10,642 nucleotides of DNA from Theristus sp. LFF4_11 (Eukaryota > Nematoda > Chromadorea > Monhysterida > Xyalidae). How positions within the stretch are numbered: position 1 is the stretch's first letter; every line of letters starts with the position of its first letter. The translations under genes were made by a program, and so were the position numbers. The DNA lies in assembly GCA_030248135.1 (NCBI GenBank), contig JASANC010000680.1, positions 1 through 10,642 of the forward strand. Direction: 5' to 3'. Shown here piece by piece: positions 1 through 7,614 of this stretch. The notes under the pieces are model-generated. The model was given only the letters and a program-made list of their open reading frames with translations. It was not told the DNA's origin and searched no databases.

Positions 1-510
1 ACGGGCAAGATCGGTTGATTGTGATTGCCTGACTCCAGAAACTGTCACGTTTGTGGTAAGGATTCCCTAAAAAGTGTTATTGTTTTCTTTTGATTTTAGA
101 CAAAATCTAAAGACGCCTCAGTAAATGTTTTCTGGAAACCCATCAAGACATGAAAAATACCATGCAAATGAATGACTGTGTGTTTTGTTGATTTTCTGGG
201 AACTACAAAAGACTTGATCGTGATTTTCACAATTATCTGGCTGTGATTGTTTGATAATCAAATTCGTCAAATAAAAGTGGTCATTTTTGATTGATTCTAT
301 TTGATTCTATTCTATCCGCATTTGATGCTACGTGAGTTGCAATCTGTGAAACTAAAGTTGTTTGATTTCAAAGGTTTCGAGAGTGTCAGTGAGTCAATCT
401 TCAGATTGTGCAAGCATTCCGCACGCTGTGTTGTGGCATTGTCACAATCATATTTTTAGTCTCGTCAGGCGCAAAGGTTTCCTTTGTAAAACAGTTACGT
501 CTGAACGCGA

Positions 511-600
511 CCAATGTCAGCTTAAGTGGAAGGCGACGTTCGTGGGCGTCGTTGAGCAAAATTTGTATTCGCAGGTCGTGGGTTTGTATGCGACGCCGTC
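511..600 (+). other. Degenerate tRNA-like (class II) relic, possibly a SINE head
   Basis: An A-box-like CAGCTTAAGTGG (518-529) is followed by a possible anticodon hairpin with arms CGACG and CGTCG around an 8-base loop, then a long variable-like segment. A T-arm-like GTCGTGGGTTTGTATGCGAC (575-594) follows. The order and spacing resemble a leucine/serine-type tRNA. The acceptor ends do not pair, and the B-box GGTTTGTATGC departs from GGTTCRANNCC at several positions, so this is not a working tRNA gene. Chance resemblance remains possible. Confidence 0.22.
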
Positions 601-752
601 TTCGTTGGCCCAAGTTATTTCAACCATTTCTTTCCTTTTGTCGTTCACTGACAAATGCAAATCGCCATTGTTTCAATAAAAGCGTTGTTTTCATATTTCA
701 AATAAAAAGAAATTTTGGAATGGCTCACAAGGGTTACGGTAGTTTAGACTAA

Positions 753-811
753 TAGGCCAACCATAATTTCACAAACAAAACTGTTTGAATGTTAAAAATG
801 TGGTTGGCCTA
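753..811. repeat. Short perfect inverted repeat (hairpin)
   Basis: TAGGCCAACCA at 753-763 is the exact reverse complement of TGGTTGGCCTA at 801-811. The loop is 37 bases and AT-rich. Nothing around it indicates a function. Confidence 0.6.
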
Positions 812-912
812 CATAGGGAAAGAAATATTTTGTACTAAACAGCAAAAAGAAAACTAGAGCGTGAATTATAAGCAATCACGCTTTAGAAACAGAAGTAGAC
901 GTTTTAAAAAGG

Positions 913-1362
913 TGTGGCAGCCAAATTCAAGTTTTTCTTTCGTTTACTTTTTCAATCAAAGAGAGAAAATGCAATTCCTTGTTGCAACTTCGTGAATAAA
1001 GGAACGTAGTGAAGAAACTAAAGCGGCGCCATTGGTGTGCTTTCGGCCGTTGTTCGCGATCCCAATTGCAAAAGGCCGCTCTGATTGGTTGACCCAGAAA
1101 AACAAACAAGTCACGGTGATTGCTTGCACGTTGCACAAGACCATGATGACCATAAACAGAAGTTTTAATGGTTGGTTGGTTGATTGCGCCTTGATTGGTT
1201 GGCACTGAAAAACAAATGAAAAACGAATTTGAAAACGAAAATGAAAAATGAACCCTGATTGGTGGTTGCACCAGAGGCACCACAAAAATTCTGGATGCAC
1301 ATTCGATCGGTTGTTCAAAACTTTGTGCACTATCATTTAAAAATTTGTGGCAGCCAAACTCA
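913..1362. repeat. Pair of 17-bp direct repeats bracketing about 415 bp
   Basis: TGTGGCAGCCAAATTCA (913-929) recurs at 1346-1362 with one mismatch, and both copies follow an A-rich run. The segment between them contains the CCAAT cluster and one internal direct repeat. It might be an old insertion with its target duplication, but I see no terminal repeats or poly-A tail that would confirm that. Confidence 0.45.
1081..1265. promoter_or_regulatory. Cluster of inverted CCAAT (Y-box) motifs
   Basis: CTGATTGGTT at 1081, TTGATTGGTT at 1191 and CTGATTGGTG at 1255 match the inverted CCAAT core bound by NF-Y, and a further GGTTGGTTGG lies at 1170-1179. The first two copies extend into a similar 27-base stretch (TGATTGGTTG, then a few variable bases, then GAAAAACAAA). 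Part of the cluster may therefore be simple duplication. Three spaced CCAAT boxes suit a promoter or enhancer, but no transcript start or gene is visible on either side. Confidence 0.3.
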
Positions 1363-1584
1363 CTCATGGTACAATCCAAACAGACAGCAATCGCAGACGG
1401 AAATCTCGTCTCTGAAGACGGAGGATCTCTGAACTGAACAAACGCAACGGCATAAGAGACAAGAAAATATCACTGAAAAGTGATTTTAGCCGTTTATCAT
1501 AAATCATTCAATCGAGTTTATTTGTATGCCTCACGTCAAACAGGACAACACATTGTCAATTTTTTTGCTTGCACTTTTGCTTGT

Positions 1585-1609
1585 CAAGAACAAGAACAAG
1601 AACAAGAAC
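1585..1609. repeat. Microsatellite (CAAGAA)n
   Basis: Four perfect tandem copies of CAAGAA followed by a partial one. Confidence 0.95.
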
Positions 1610-1625
1610 ACTATGGCAGAGGGAA

Positions 1626-1651
1626 CAGACAGACAGACAGACAGACAGACA
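1626..1651. repeat. Microsatellite (CAGA)n
   Basis: About six tandem copies of CAGA ending in CACAG, 17 bp after the CAAGAA tract. Two different simple repeats side by side mark this as unconstrained DNA. Confidence 0.95.
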
Positions 1652-2287
1652 CAGAGCTCACAACCTTTTGAACGATACAAAATTGGTGAATTGAAGGAGA
1701 GACTGATAATGCAACGCTGAATGAAATCAGTTCATTGTTCTGATTTGTTTTCTGGTCCATTTTCCGCATCGACAAGGTTTACAAATGGGTTCCCGATACT
1801 TTCCCACACATGAGTAGATGCTATGCGTGTGCAGCCGCTGCACCCGTACCAGTGGAATGGATTTTTGATGAAGATGCATGTGCATTTCTTTCATAATGTA
1901 GCACTCCGTAAAAGGTTCGATAATAAATAAATCAGGTTTTTTTTTCAAATTATTACATTTTTAACATTTTTTATCCACAACGGAGATGTATAACATTTTC
2001 TGGTATAAACCATTTCAGTGAAGGTTGCATGGCATTCAATTACCCATTGACAATTGCCTTTTGCATTTACTCCGATGGTAACGGCCATCTAAATAAACAT
2101 TTGCCATTTGCTCTATGTAATACTATGCAGACTTACGTTAACGCACGGTAACATGAGACCTACAATGACGTGACGTGAAGTGCCGTATGCGCATACGACA
2201 GGTATAAACGGGCCTTCTTAACTTCAAGTGAGTTGAATTATGAACAACAATTACTCTGATTAGGTTTTAACCCAAAACAACTGAAAA
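1652..2287. other. Non-coding stretch just 3' of the hb-like stop
   Basis: This should contain the 3' UTR of the hb-like gene on the minus strand. No convincing AATAAA or ATTAAA signal on that strand lies within the first 600 bases after the stop. Short open frames here (for example minus 1948-1727) match no family I know. I looked in all three minus frames around 1740-1950 for the C-terminal hunchback finger pair and did not find it. A plus-strand promoter-like block near 2166-2234 is listed separately. Confidence 0.5.
2166..2234 (+). promoter_or_regulatory. Promoter-like block, CRE half-sites plus TATA, facing hb exon 2
   Basis: Reading plus: two overlapping TGACGT half-sites (2166-2176), a perfect 14-bp palindrome CGTATGCGCATACG (2184-2197) whose centre resembles an NRF-1 site, TATAAA at 2203-2208, and AA|GTGAGT, a full-consensus 5' splice donor, at about 2228-2234. 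The order and spacing would fit a core promoter with a short first exon. Its transcript would run antisense to hb exon 2. The evidence is motif-only. Confidence 0.2.
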
Positions 2288-2815
2288 CTATTGTGGTGAA
2301 AACACTATCCCATCATTATCGGTTGCCTCTCCAATCGCGGTCCGATGACCGTATTTCTGCAGATGCCACTTGAGACCGTTACGGTATTTCGTGGCGTACC
2401 CGCAGTCGCCGCATCGATACGAACAGTGGGCGGAGTGCGACTTCATGTGCGAATTCAACATCGACTGATTCACGCACGTGTACCGGCATTTCGTGCATTT
2501 GAACGGTTTCGCGCCGAAATGATTGCGAAAGTGATAGTTGAGATGGTGGCGGTGTTCGGTGACGAAATCGCAATACGGACAGGTCAGCTGTTTCGCCGGC
2601 GGTATGTGCGTGCGCGCGTGCCACCAGAACAGCTGCTTCGATGGGAACACGTGAGCGCACTGTTTACAACTGTATTTCTTTGGCTTTGTTACGCGTCGTT
2701 TTTGTTGTGCTCCACCATCGTCGTTCGAGCTGGACAACGATTGGTTGTCGTCAGCCGAGTCTTCGACTGGAGCTTGAAATCGGCTGTCATCTTCGCCGTT
2801 GTTCGTTGATTGTTT
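2288..2815 (-). CDS. hb: Hunchback-like protein, exon 2 (middle zinc fingers 1-4, stop)
   Basis: This exon encodes 175 residues and a TAG stop. It begins after the acceptor TTGTTTTAG; the preceding in-frame TAG shows that the reading cannot extend upstream unspliced. Residues 1-49 are acidic and polar, ending in a basic patch. Four C2H2 fingers follow: C50/C53/H66/H70, C79/C82/H95/H99, C107/C110/H123/H127 and C135/C138/H151/H157. The motifs [31 protein letters not shown] and [14 protein letters not shown], and the last finger's ATKY...HLQKYGH with its wide H-x5-H spacing, are the hallmark middle fingers of Hunchback, a DNA-binding regulator of axial patterning and neural timing. Only 18 residues follow finger 4. 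Known Hunchback proteins are longer and carry two more C-terminal Ikaros-type fingers used for dimerisation. Either the protein is short, or a donor such as ATA|GTGTTT near the end leads to unseen exons. Family assignment is strong; the 3' end is uncertain. Confidence 0.87.
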   Translation of the reverse strand, partial: KQSTNNGEDDSRFQAPVEDSADDNQSLSSSNDDGGAQQKRRVTKPKKYSCKQCAHVFPSKQLFWWHARTHIPPAKQLTCPYCDFVTEHRHHLNYHFRNHFGAKPFKCTKCRYTCVNQSMLNSHMKSHSAHCSYRCGDCGYATKYRNGLKWHLQKYGHRTAIGEATDNDGIVFSPQ

Positions 2816-2829
2816 CTAAAACAAGCGGT

Positions 2830-3066
2830 ATTATCTTTTAATTTCGGTTCAGCGACTCAATATGCGTTTGCAGACGTCAAAAAGAAATCAGTTTTTCTTG
2901 CTTAATGCGGCAATTCGAAATTGGCAAAGTGATCCGTGGCAAAGTCCCCTAAATAGGGCCGAGTCACTTAGGCGGTTTTGATTGCCATTTTAAGATTAAA
3001 ACTAGTTTCCTTTCTACGTCTGCACGCACACGTGTTGAGCCGCGCAGAATCTAAAAAAATGATCAT
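2830..3066 (-). mobile_element. Foldback MITE-like element, copy A
   Basis: Nearly the whole 237 bp is an imperfect inverted repeat. The outer arms run inward from ATTATCTTTTAATTTCGG (2830) and, on the other strand, from ATGATCATTTTTTTAGA (3066). Both pass through CTCAA and GCAGACGT blocks to an inner arm with AGTTTT. The apex carries CCTAAGTGAC, then CGGCC, then TATTTAGGGG. A second copy at 7846-8075 lies in the opposite orientation and shares the same block order. There is no coding capacity. Copy A ends 15 bp upstream (in the gene's sense) of the hb exon 2 acceptor, so the element supplies the DNA where a branch point would lie. A clear target duplication was not seen. Confidence 0.7.
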
Positions 3067-3648
3067 AGCTTAAAACATAGTCGTGCTGCTGTAAACATGA
3101 AAATGCCCGGTTTGTTGAGCTACTGTACAATAATCAATGAAAGTGCACGAAATTTGGCATTTCGTTGAGTGAGCGTTCTCATCAATGTTGTTGCGTCGCC
3201 ACAAAATTATTCAGACAGTGAAGTTTTGCATGTTTCATTGATTTCTGATGTGTGGTTTTCCGGGCTTTTTTTTAGAACAAAATCGTATTACAGTTCAGTG
3301 ATTAATTGACAAAAATCTTAGGACGCATTCATGTAGCAGTATTTATCGCACCTTAAATTCATGCGGATGCGCGAGCGAGCGCAGCGAGCGGAGAGCGCAT
3401 CACGCATAATATGAGCCGTTATACCCCAGCGCGCTTTTTTCAAATTTGCTCGCTGCCTCCAGCGAGCATAGTATAAGCCACAAACTTGGCTCTGTGCACA
3501 CGAAACGAACACCCAAAGTTGTGTTCTGAGCCGCGAAAAAATTTTCATCGGACGACTTTTCATACGCTGTAGACACGAAAAACCTATTCTGAAAACAGTG
3601 TTACTTATTTTTCTTGGTATTTTTTTTTTCAGGTATGTAATCAACATG
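3067..3648. other. Intron DNA of the hb-like gene with GC-rich hairpins
   Basis: No gene is recognised. The only notable structure is the GAGCG-rich hairpin block at 3361-3467, listed separately. An open frame on minus at 3647-3318 runs through that block and resembles nothing I know. Confidence 0.5.
3361..3467. repeat. GAGCG-rich nested hairpins
   Basis: ATGCGGATGCGC (3361-3372) pairs with GCGCATCACGCAT (3395-3407) with one bulged base, around a loop built of GAGCG/CAGCG units. A second hairpin has perfect arms GCTCGCT (3448-3454) and AGCGAGC (3461-3467). The loop units of the first are also complementary to the arm of the second (GCAGCGAGC at 3381-3389 against GCTCGCTGC at 3448-3456). This is an island of GC-rich, strongly foldable DNA in an AT-rich intron. 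Confidence 0.6.
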
Positions 3649-4030
3649 TGTTCGCCCTTTCAATTTTTACCTGCGACACTTTCACAGTCGAACAAAAATG
3701 TTTCCTGGGGTAATTTCATCCGTAGATTTTGCTCTTTGGGTTAATTTTTTGCCCCGACCTTGTTTTTGGGTAAAAATTGGGTATTTTTTAAAGTTCGCAG
3801 GGTTTTCACCTGGTTTTAAGTGTTCGCTCTTTCAATTTTTAGCTGGAACACTTTCACAGTTGAACAAAAATGTTTCCTGGGGTAATTTAATCCGTAGATT
3901 TTGAAAAATTAGTTTATTTTTTTGCCCGGGCACTTTTTTGGGTGAAAATTGCGCATTTTTTGAAAGTTCGTTGCATTTTGACTGGATATCAGTTTTTCAC
4001 TCTTACAATTTTGTTTGAGCAACAAAAAAT
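3649..4030. repeat. Tandem repeat, about 172-bp unit, two copies plus a decayed third
   Basis: TGTTCGCCCTTTCAATTTTT at 3649 recurs as TGTTCGCTCTTTCAATTTTT at 3821 and in decayed form at about 3993, giving a period of 172. Other blocks recur at the same offset: CACTTTCACAGT, then GAACAAAAATGTTTCCTGGG, then CCGTAGATTTTG. The third unit blends into the 149-bp satellite that follows. Confidence 0.85.
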
Positions 4031-4795
4031 AACAGGAAAAACGTCTAGTCCATAGTAATTCAATGCGCTGATCACGGATTTTGGGTTAGTTTTCTTATGT
4101 GAGCAACTCTAGATACCGAATCGTGACGATTTCGGGCGAATCGGCCGTCGAAATTGGCGAATTCGGTCCAGAAACGAAAAACAAGAGAAGGGTGTTTTCC
4201 AGGGTAATTCAATGCGCTGATCACGAATTTTGGGTTAGTTTTCTTACGTGAGCAACTCTAGATACTGAATCGTGACGATTTCGGGCGAATCGGCCGTCGA
4301 AATTGGCGAAATCGGTCCAGAAACGAAAAACAAGAAAAAGGTGTTTTCCATAATAATTCAATGCGTTGATCACGGATTTTGGGTTAGTTTTTTATGTAAG
4401 CAACTCTAGATGCTGAATCGTGCCGATGTCGGGCGAATCGGCCGTGGAAATCGGCGAAATCGGTCCAGAAACGAAAAACAAGAAAAGGGTGTTTTCCATG
4501 GTAATTCAATGCGCTGATCACGGATATTGGGTTAATTTTCTTACGTGAGCAACTCTAGATGCTGAATCGTGACGATTTCGAGCGAATCGGCCGTGGAAAT
4601 TGGCGAAACCGGTCCAGAAATGAAAAACAAGAAGTCGGTGTTTTCCATGGTAATTCATTGCGCCGATCACGGCTTTTGGGTCAGTTTTCTTATGTGAGCA
4701 ATTCTAGGTACTAAATCGTGACGATTTTGGGCGAATCGGCCGTAGAAACAGCATAGACGAAATTGGCCTAAAAAACGAACAATGAAAAACCTGAG
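4031..4795. repeat. Satellite array, about 149-bp unit, five copies
   Basis: The block CAATGCGCTGATCACGGATT and close variants start at 4061, 4210, 4359, 4507 and 4656, giving periods of 149, 149, 148 and 149. Each unit continues with TTTTGGGTTAGTTTTCTTA, GAGCAACTCTAGAT, an ATCGTGACGATTTCGGGCGA block and AAACGAAAAACAAGA. The last unit decays after about 4740. Within the unit, CGGGCGAATCGGCC is echoed by a weaker TTGGCGAATTCGG block. The unit is close to nucleosome length, as is common for satellites. It lies wholly inside the inferred hb intron. Confidence 0.93.
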
Positions 4796-4877
4796 TTGTC
4801 CGGGGTTTAGAAGAATGTGTGACCAACGTATTGTGATTTTGGTCCGACCTTTGGGGCTTATGTAAAAGTCAGAATAT

Positions 4878-5022
4878 TATCTAAAAATGCGGGAGACGCA
4901 TATAAAAGGAGGAATATGGCCTGCCTTGTGTAAGCAGTGAAAGACTTGGCTCGACAACGCTTTTCAAGTCTCTGATGTGGTACACACGGATACAAGTACA
5001 TAAGAGTCATATTTTTGCGCCG
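4878..5022 (+). repeat. Left terminal inverted repeat, with inward TATA box
   Basis: Pairs with 5611-5755. It contains TATAAAAG at 4901-4908, oriented into the element, and an internal palindromic pair AGACTTG / CAAGTCT about 15 bases apart. The two mismatches with the right arm fall in the GATACAAGTACATAAG stretch. Confidence 0.93.
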
Positions 5023-5610
5023 TTTATGCTTACCGGTTTATCCGGTACATATGACTCACCGGTTTATCCTGTCACAAGAGTTTGGTAAAAAGGGTGAAAA
5101 TCAACGGAAGACAACACTTTTTGCACTGGTGCTGCTGTATGCACAGCGGTGCGTACGTTAGCAACAACGATAAAGCTACATGCAGCAATGTTTTGCAATC
5201 TCTGATGTTTCTGTTTTTTTGCACAGAATTTACAGTATAGCCGATTAAACATGGCAGCTTTTTTCAGGGTGCAAGGAGCGCGCGAATTTTGAATGGAAAG
5301 AAAAAGAAGTTCAGAAACCAAATTGTATGCCAAATTTGACGCGTTTTTTTAAACTATTGGATTATCCGTATTATTCTGTTCATTCTTTCTCCCTTACACA
5401 CATGATTGGAAATTATGTTGGCATTTTTGAAAAAGACAACTCCTAGTCAGCGACTAATCCCGCCTTGATGGACTGCCACATTTATTCGGCCATGCTGTAC
5501 AGCATTTTGCACATGATGTGATTTTAGACTAAACTGAAGAGGACAATTGAAAAATATCTAGATAACTTCAAAGTTTTTACGCTTTTCAGCAAGCTTTTAA
5601 ACAACAAACG

Positions 5611-5755
5611 CGGCGCAAAAATATGACTCTTATGTGCTTCTATCCGTGTGTACCACATCAGAGACTTGAAAAGCGTTGTCGAGCCAAGTCTTTCACTGCT
5701 TACACAAGGCAGGCCATATTCCTCCTTTTATATGCGTCTCCCGCATTTTTAGATA
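5611..5755 (-). repeat. Right terminal inverted repeat, with inward TATA box
   Basis: Reverse complement of 4878-5022. It carries the matching TATA box at 5725-5732, also pointing into the element. Its outer end lies 22 bp from the TAA that closes the unspliced exon 1 frame, so the element lies just inside the intron. Confidence 0.93.
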
Positions 5756-5794
5756 TACTGCAACATGAATGCACCCTTATTTTCGTCCTCCAAC

Positions 5795-6124
5795 CGGCTG
5801 CTGGTCCCGTTCGGGGTGTTTCTGCGGTGACTGCTCTTGCTCCAACATCGCCTCGAGACCGAACTCCTCAACGAATTCCTCGTGCGTATGCGACACGTTC
5901 ATGTGCTGCTTCAGTCGACCGGTGGTTCGTGCCGTGTAGTCGCACAGGAGACACTGACGACTGGAGTGCGTGTTCAAGTGGGAATTGTAGTGGAACTTGG
6001 ACGGGCTACTGAAGCTGCACATCGCGCACGAATGAACGGCTATTGTCTCGTGACCATTATTACCGTCGACGTTGGCGTTATTGGCTATTGATGGCAATTC
6101 GCAAACAGCCGCACGTTCATTCAT
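5795..6124 (-). CDS. hb: Hunchback-like protein, exon 1 (start codon and N-terminal fingers NF1-NF2)
   Basis: The exon codes for 110 residues from the ATG at 6124-6122. An in-frame TAA sits two codons upstream with no AG between them, so this ATG is the natural start unless an acceptor lies inside the exon. Residues 1-30 are polar and asparagine-rich. Two C2H2 fingers follow: C33/C36/H49/H53 and C58/C61/H74/H79. The phrase SKFHYNSHLNTH and the second finger CLLCDYTARTTGRLKQHM resemble the N-terminal finger pair that many Hunchback proteins have and some insects have lost. The tail is acidic and glutamine-rich. The unspliced frame ends in TAA at 5777. The donor CCG|GTTGGA at 5795 joins exon 2 in phase 0; TTC|GTTGAG, a few codons earlier, is a phase-0 alternative. 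Intron length is about 2.98 kb. Joined product: about 285 residues. Gene identity rests on both exons together; the exact junction is inferred. Confidence 0.8.
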
Positions 6125-6527
6125 TTGTTACCCAGTGACAGCTGTATGTAGTTTTCTCAAATCGACCAGTGGTGAATGAAGAGGGTATTTAATTTAGTTT
6201 TCTTCCACGCAGTTCTATGTGGCTGGCTACACGCGTTTTTTCGACAGATTCAATAGTTACAATCTCTTGTCTCACAGAGATATCCAATAATTGTGCATTC
6301 GGTTGTGTTGTTCATTGTGGAGATGATTGGAAAATTTTGTGAATGAAAACCACATTGTGGTAAAATAGAACTGTGGTTGATTTGATGTCGTCAATGCGGT
6401 GTTGAGAGCATTTAGAAAATATCCATGCGCACAAAAACGACACCACAATAATGAGAACATTGGTAGTTTAAGATAAAGTTCGACCAAGTTATATTTTTTG
6501 TTTTTTATGTCACGGTATTCATACACC
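6125..6527. other. Upstream region of the hb-like gene
   Basis: This should hold the 5' UTR and promoter of the hb-like gene. ACAG at about 6137-6140 (minus sense) could be the acceptor of a 5' UTR intron. I saw no clear TATA box on the minus strand and no coding sequence. The minus open frame at 6526-6272 has no recognisable domain. Confidence 0.4.
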
Positions 6528-6995
6528 TACCGTATTACCCCCATTAAACCCCCCCCCCACCATTAATCCCCCCCCCCCCACCAATAAACCCCCACCCCCC
6601 GACCAGTTTCCGAATAATCCCCCCCCACAAATAATCCCCCATGGGGGATTATTGGAGACCTGTTTGAAACACATACCCAGCGAATTCAGTGGCTGGTTGC
6701 AGTGAAAATGATGAAATTGTGCTACCAAAGGCCCCAAATGGGTGAGTTAATAGTAATTTCATTACAAAAGGCTGTTATAAAAGGAAATTTCTATGTAGAG
6801 TAGAAGTTTCTGCGACTTTCTTGCCTGCCATGCAATGTATTTTTGCCATTTTTCAACAAACCCCCACCCCTAGAATTTTTTTTGTAAAATAAACCCCCCC
6901 CCCCACCAATAATCCCCCCCCACCAATAAACCCCCACCCCTAAAAGTCGCTGACGTATTAATCCCCCATGGGGGTTTATTGGGGGTAATACGGTA
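6528..6995. mobile_element. C-run-rich MITE-like element, copy 1
   Basis: The 468-bp element starts TACCGTATTACC and ends with the reverse complement GGTAATACGGTA. With TA as target duplication the TIR begins CCGTATTACC, as in Tc1/mariner-type MITEs. Just inside each end lie blocks of AATAAA or AATAAT followed by runs of 5 to 12 C, so the minus strand is rich in G-runs. The left block closes with a perfect 24-bp palindrome (arm AATAATCCCCCA, 6630-6653) and the right block with a similar CCCCCATGGGGG palindrome near 6963. A non-repetitive core of about 190 bp lies between. Copy 2 is at 8456-8914 in the same orientation, with the core about 95 percent identical by eye. Open frames through the G-runs are low complexity and are not genes. 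The element lies between the two genes. Confidence 0.85.
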
Positions 6996-7614
6996 GTTGT
7001 TCAGAGTTTTGTAGGTACAATCAAACACTTGCTCGCATACGTCCTCGTGAAAACCATATTCACGTTGATGCGTTTTTTGCGTTCGTGTCTCACGGTTTCA
7101 TGAACAGGGAAAAAACAAAACGGGATTTTTTTGCGGCCTTGATCGGAAGAACACTGCGTTTGCATGTTGCAAATTTTGCGACAAACGACAAGGTCAGCAA
7201 GTTGTTTTTGAATTTATACTTTTTTAGTGAATATGCCACTACTATATCGTTTTGTACTGCAACATTGCAGCTGTTTTTTATGCATGCATTGTTTTTTTTA
7301 ATTTCCAAACATAACTACATGTTATAAATGTGTTCTGACTTTGATTGATGATATGCAAAAAAATCCCGACATTACCGAAAAGTTGGAAAGGCAGACAAGT
7401 GAAAAAAAGCAAAAAACTTTTCGTAACGCGCGATGATTTTATGATTCCGATCTGATCTCTGGAGCAATAACGAAGCAATCATTAAATCTCGACTGATCTC
7501 TATTTTTTTCTTCAAAACCACCTAGATGCAACTGGCATCCGTCAGCCAAAAAGAGATGCAAATTGGATGAAAACAATCCATTTTGAAACACAAAAAACAG
7601 CAAATACAGTTTCA
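6996..7614. other. Intergenic DNA, 3' of DCPS
   Basis: No gene is recognised. It should include the DCPS 3' UTR. The only ATTAAA on the minus strand that I noticed is near 7297-7302, about 310 bases after the stop, and it is a weak candidate. Short open frames on both strands at 7085-7478 are AT-rich and match nothing known. Confidence 0.45.

Larger units (their letters stand above)
1..900. other. Non-coding stretch, no gene recognised
   Basis: AT-rich DNA with several overlapping open frames on both strands between about 360 and 750. None of these resembles a protein family I know, and they overlap each other antisense, so I do not call any of them a gene. The stretch holds a degenerate tRNA-like block and one short hairpin, listed separately. 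It lies beyond the 3' end of the hb-like gene. A distant 3' exon or UTR of that gene could still be hidden here, but I found no C2H2 finger in it. Confidence 0.5.
4878..5755. mobile_element. 878-bp DNA-transposon-like element with 145-bp terminal inverted repeats
   Basis: The two ends are reverse complements over 145 bp with only two mismatches, so the insertion is probably recent. The termini read TATCTAAAAATGCGGG inward. Taking the outermost TA as target duplication leaves TIRs starting TCTAAAAATG, as in TA-targeting elements, but the flanks also allow other short duplications. The 588-bp interior (5023-5610) contains two copies of ACCGGTTTATCC about 30 bp apart. A minus-strand open frame (5333-5064) does not resemble a transposase, so I take this as a non-autonomous derivative. 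It ends 39 bp from the proposed donor of hb exon 1. Confidence 0.85.

Noticed and set aside
362..752. Overlapping open frames on both strands (about 105, 114 and 70 residues)
   Set aside because: They overlap antisense, have no recognisable domain, and cover the tRNA-like relic. The arginine-rich run on minus comes from repeated CGNCGN sequence rather than a known protein.
927..1379. Minus-strand open frame of 150 residues
   Set aside because: It translates the CCAAT cluster and A-rich runs, a second frame of similar length overlaps it, and I recognise no motif.
1727..1948. Possible remnant of hunchback C-terminal fingers on minus (a histidine-rich MHMHLH segment)
   Set aside because: The cysteine and histidine spacing fits no C2H2 finger in any of the three frames, and combining frames would need an unsupported frameshift.
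2345..2841. Plus-strand and other-frame open frames across hb exon 2
   Set aside because: They are antisense or out-of-frame shadows of the zinc-finger coding sequence.
3610..3642. Pyrimidine tract followed by CAG|GTATGT on plus, resembling a recursive splice site
   Set aside because: It lies on the strand opposite to hb, and no plus-strand gene is supported here; T-runs with CAGGT arise by chance in such AT-rich DNA.
5064..5333. Open frame inside the 878-bp element as a transposase fragment
   Set aside because: There is no DDE/DDD-type motif, helix-turn-helix or zinc-binding pattern that I can recognise, and it is too short.
6519..6737. Glycine-rich open frames through the C-rich elements (also 8455-8689)
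   Set aside because: The glycine runs are simply translated G-runs, and the shared N-terminal part comes from the repeat core.
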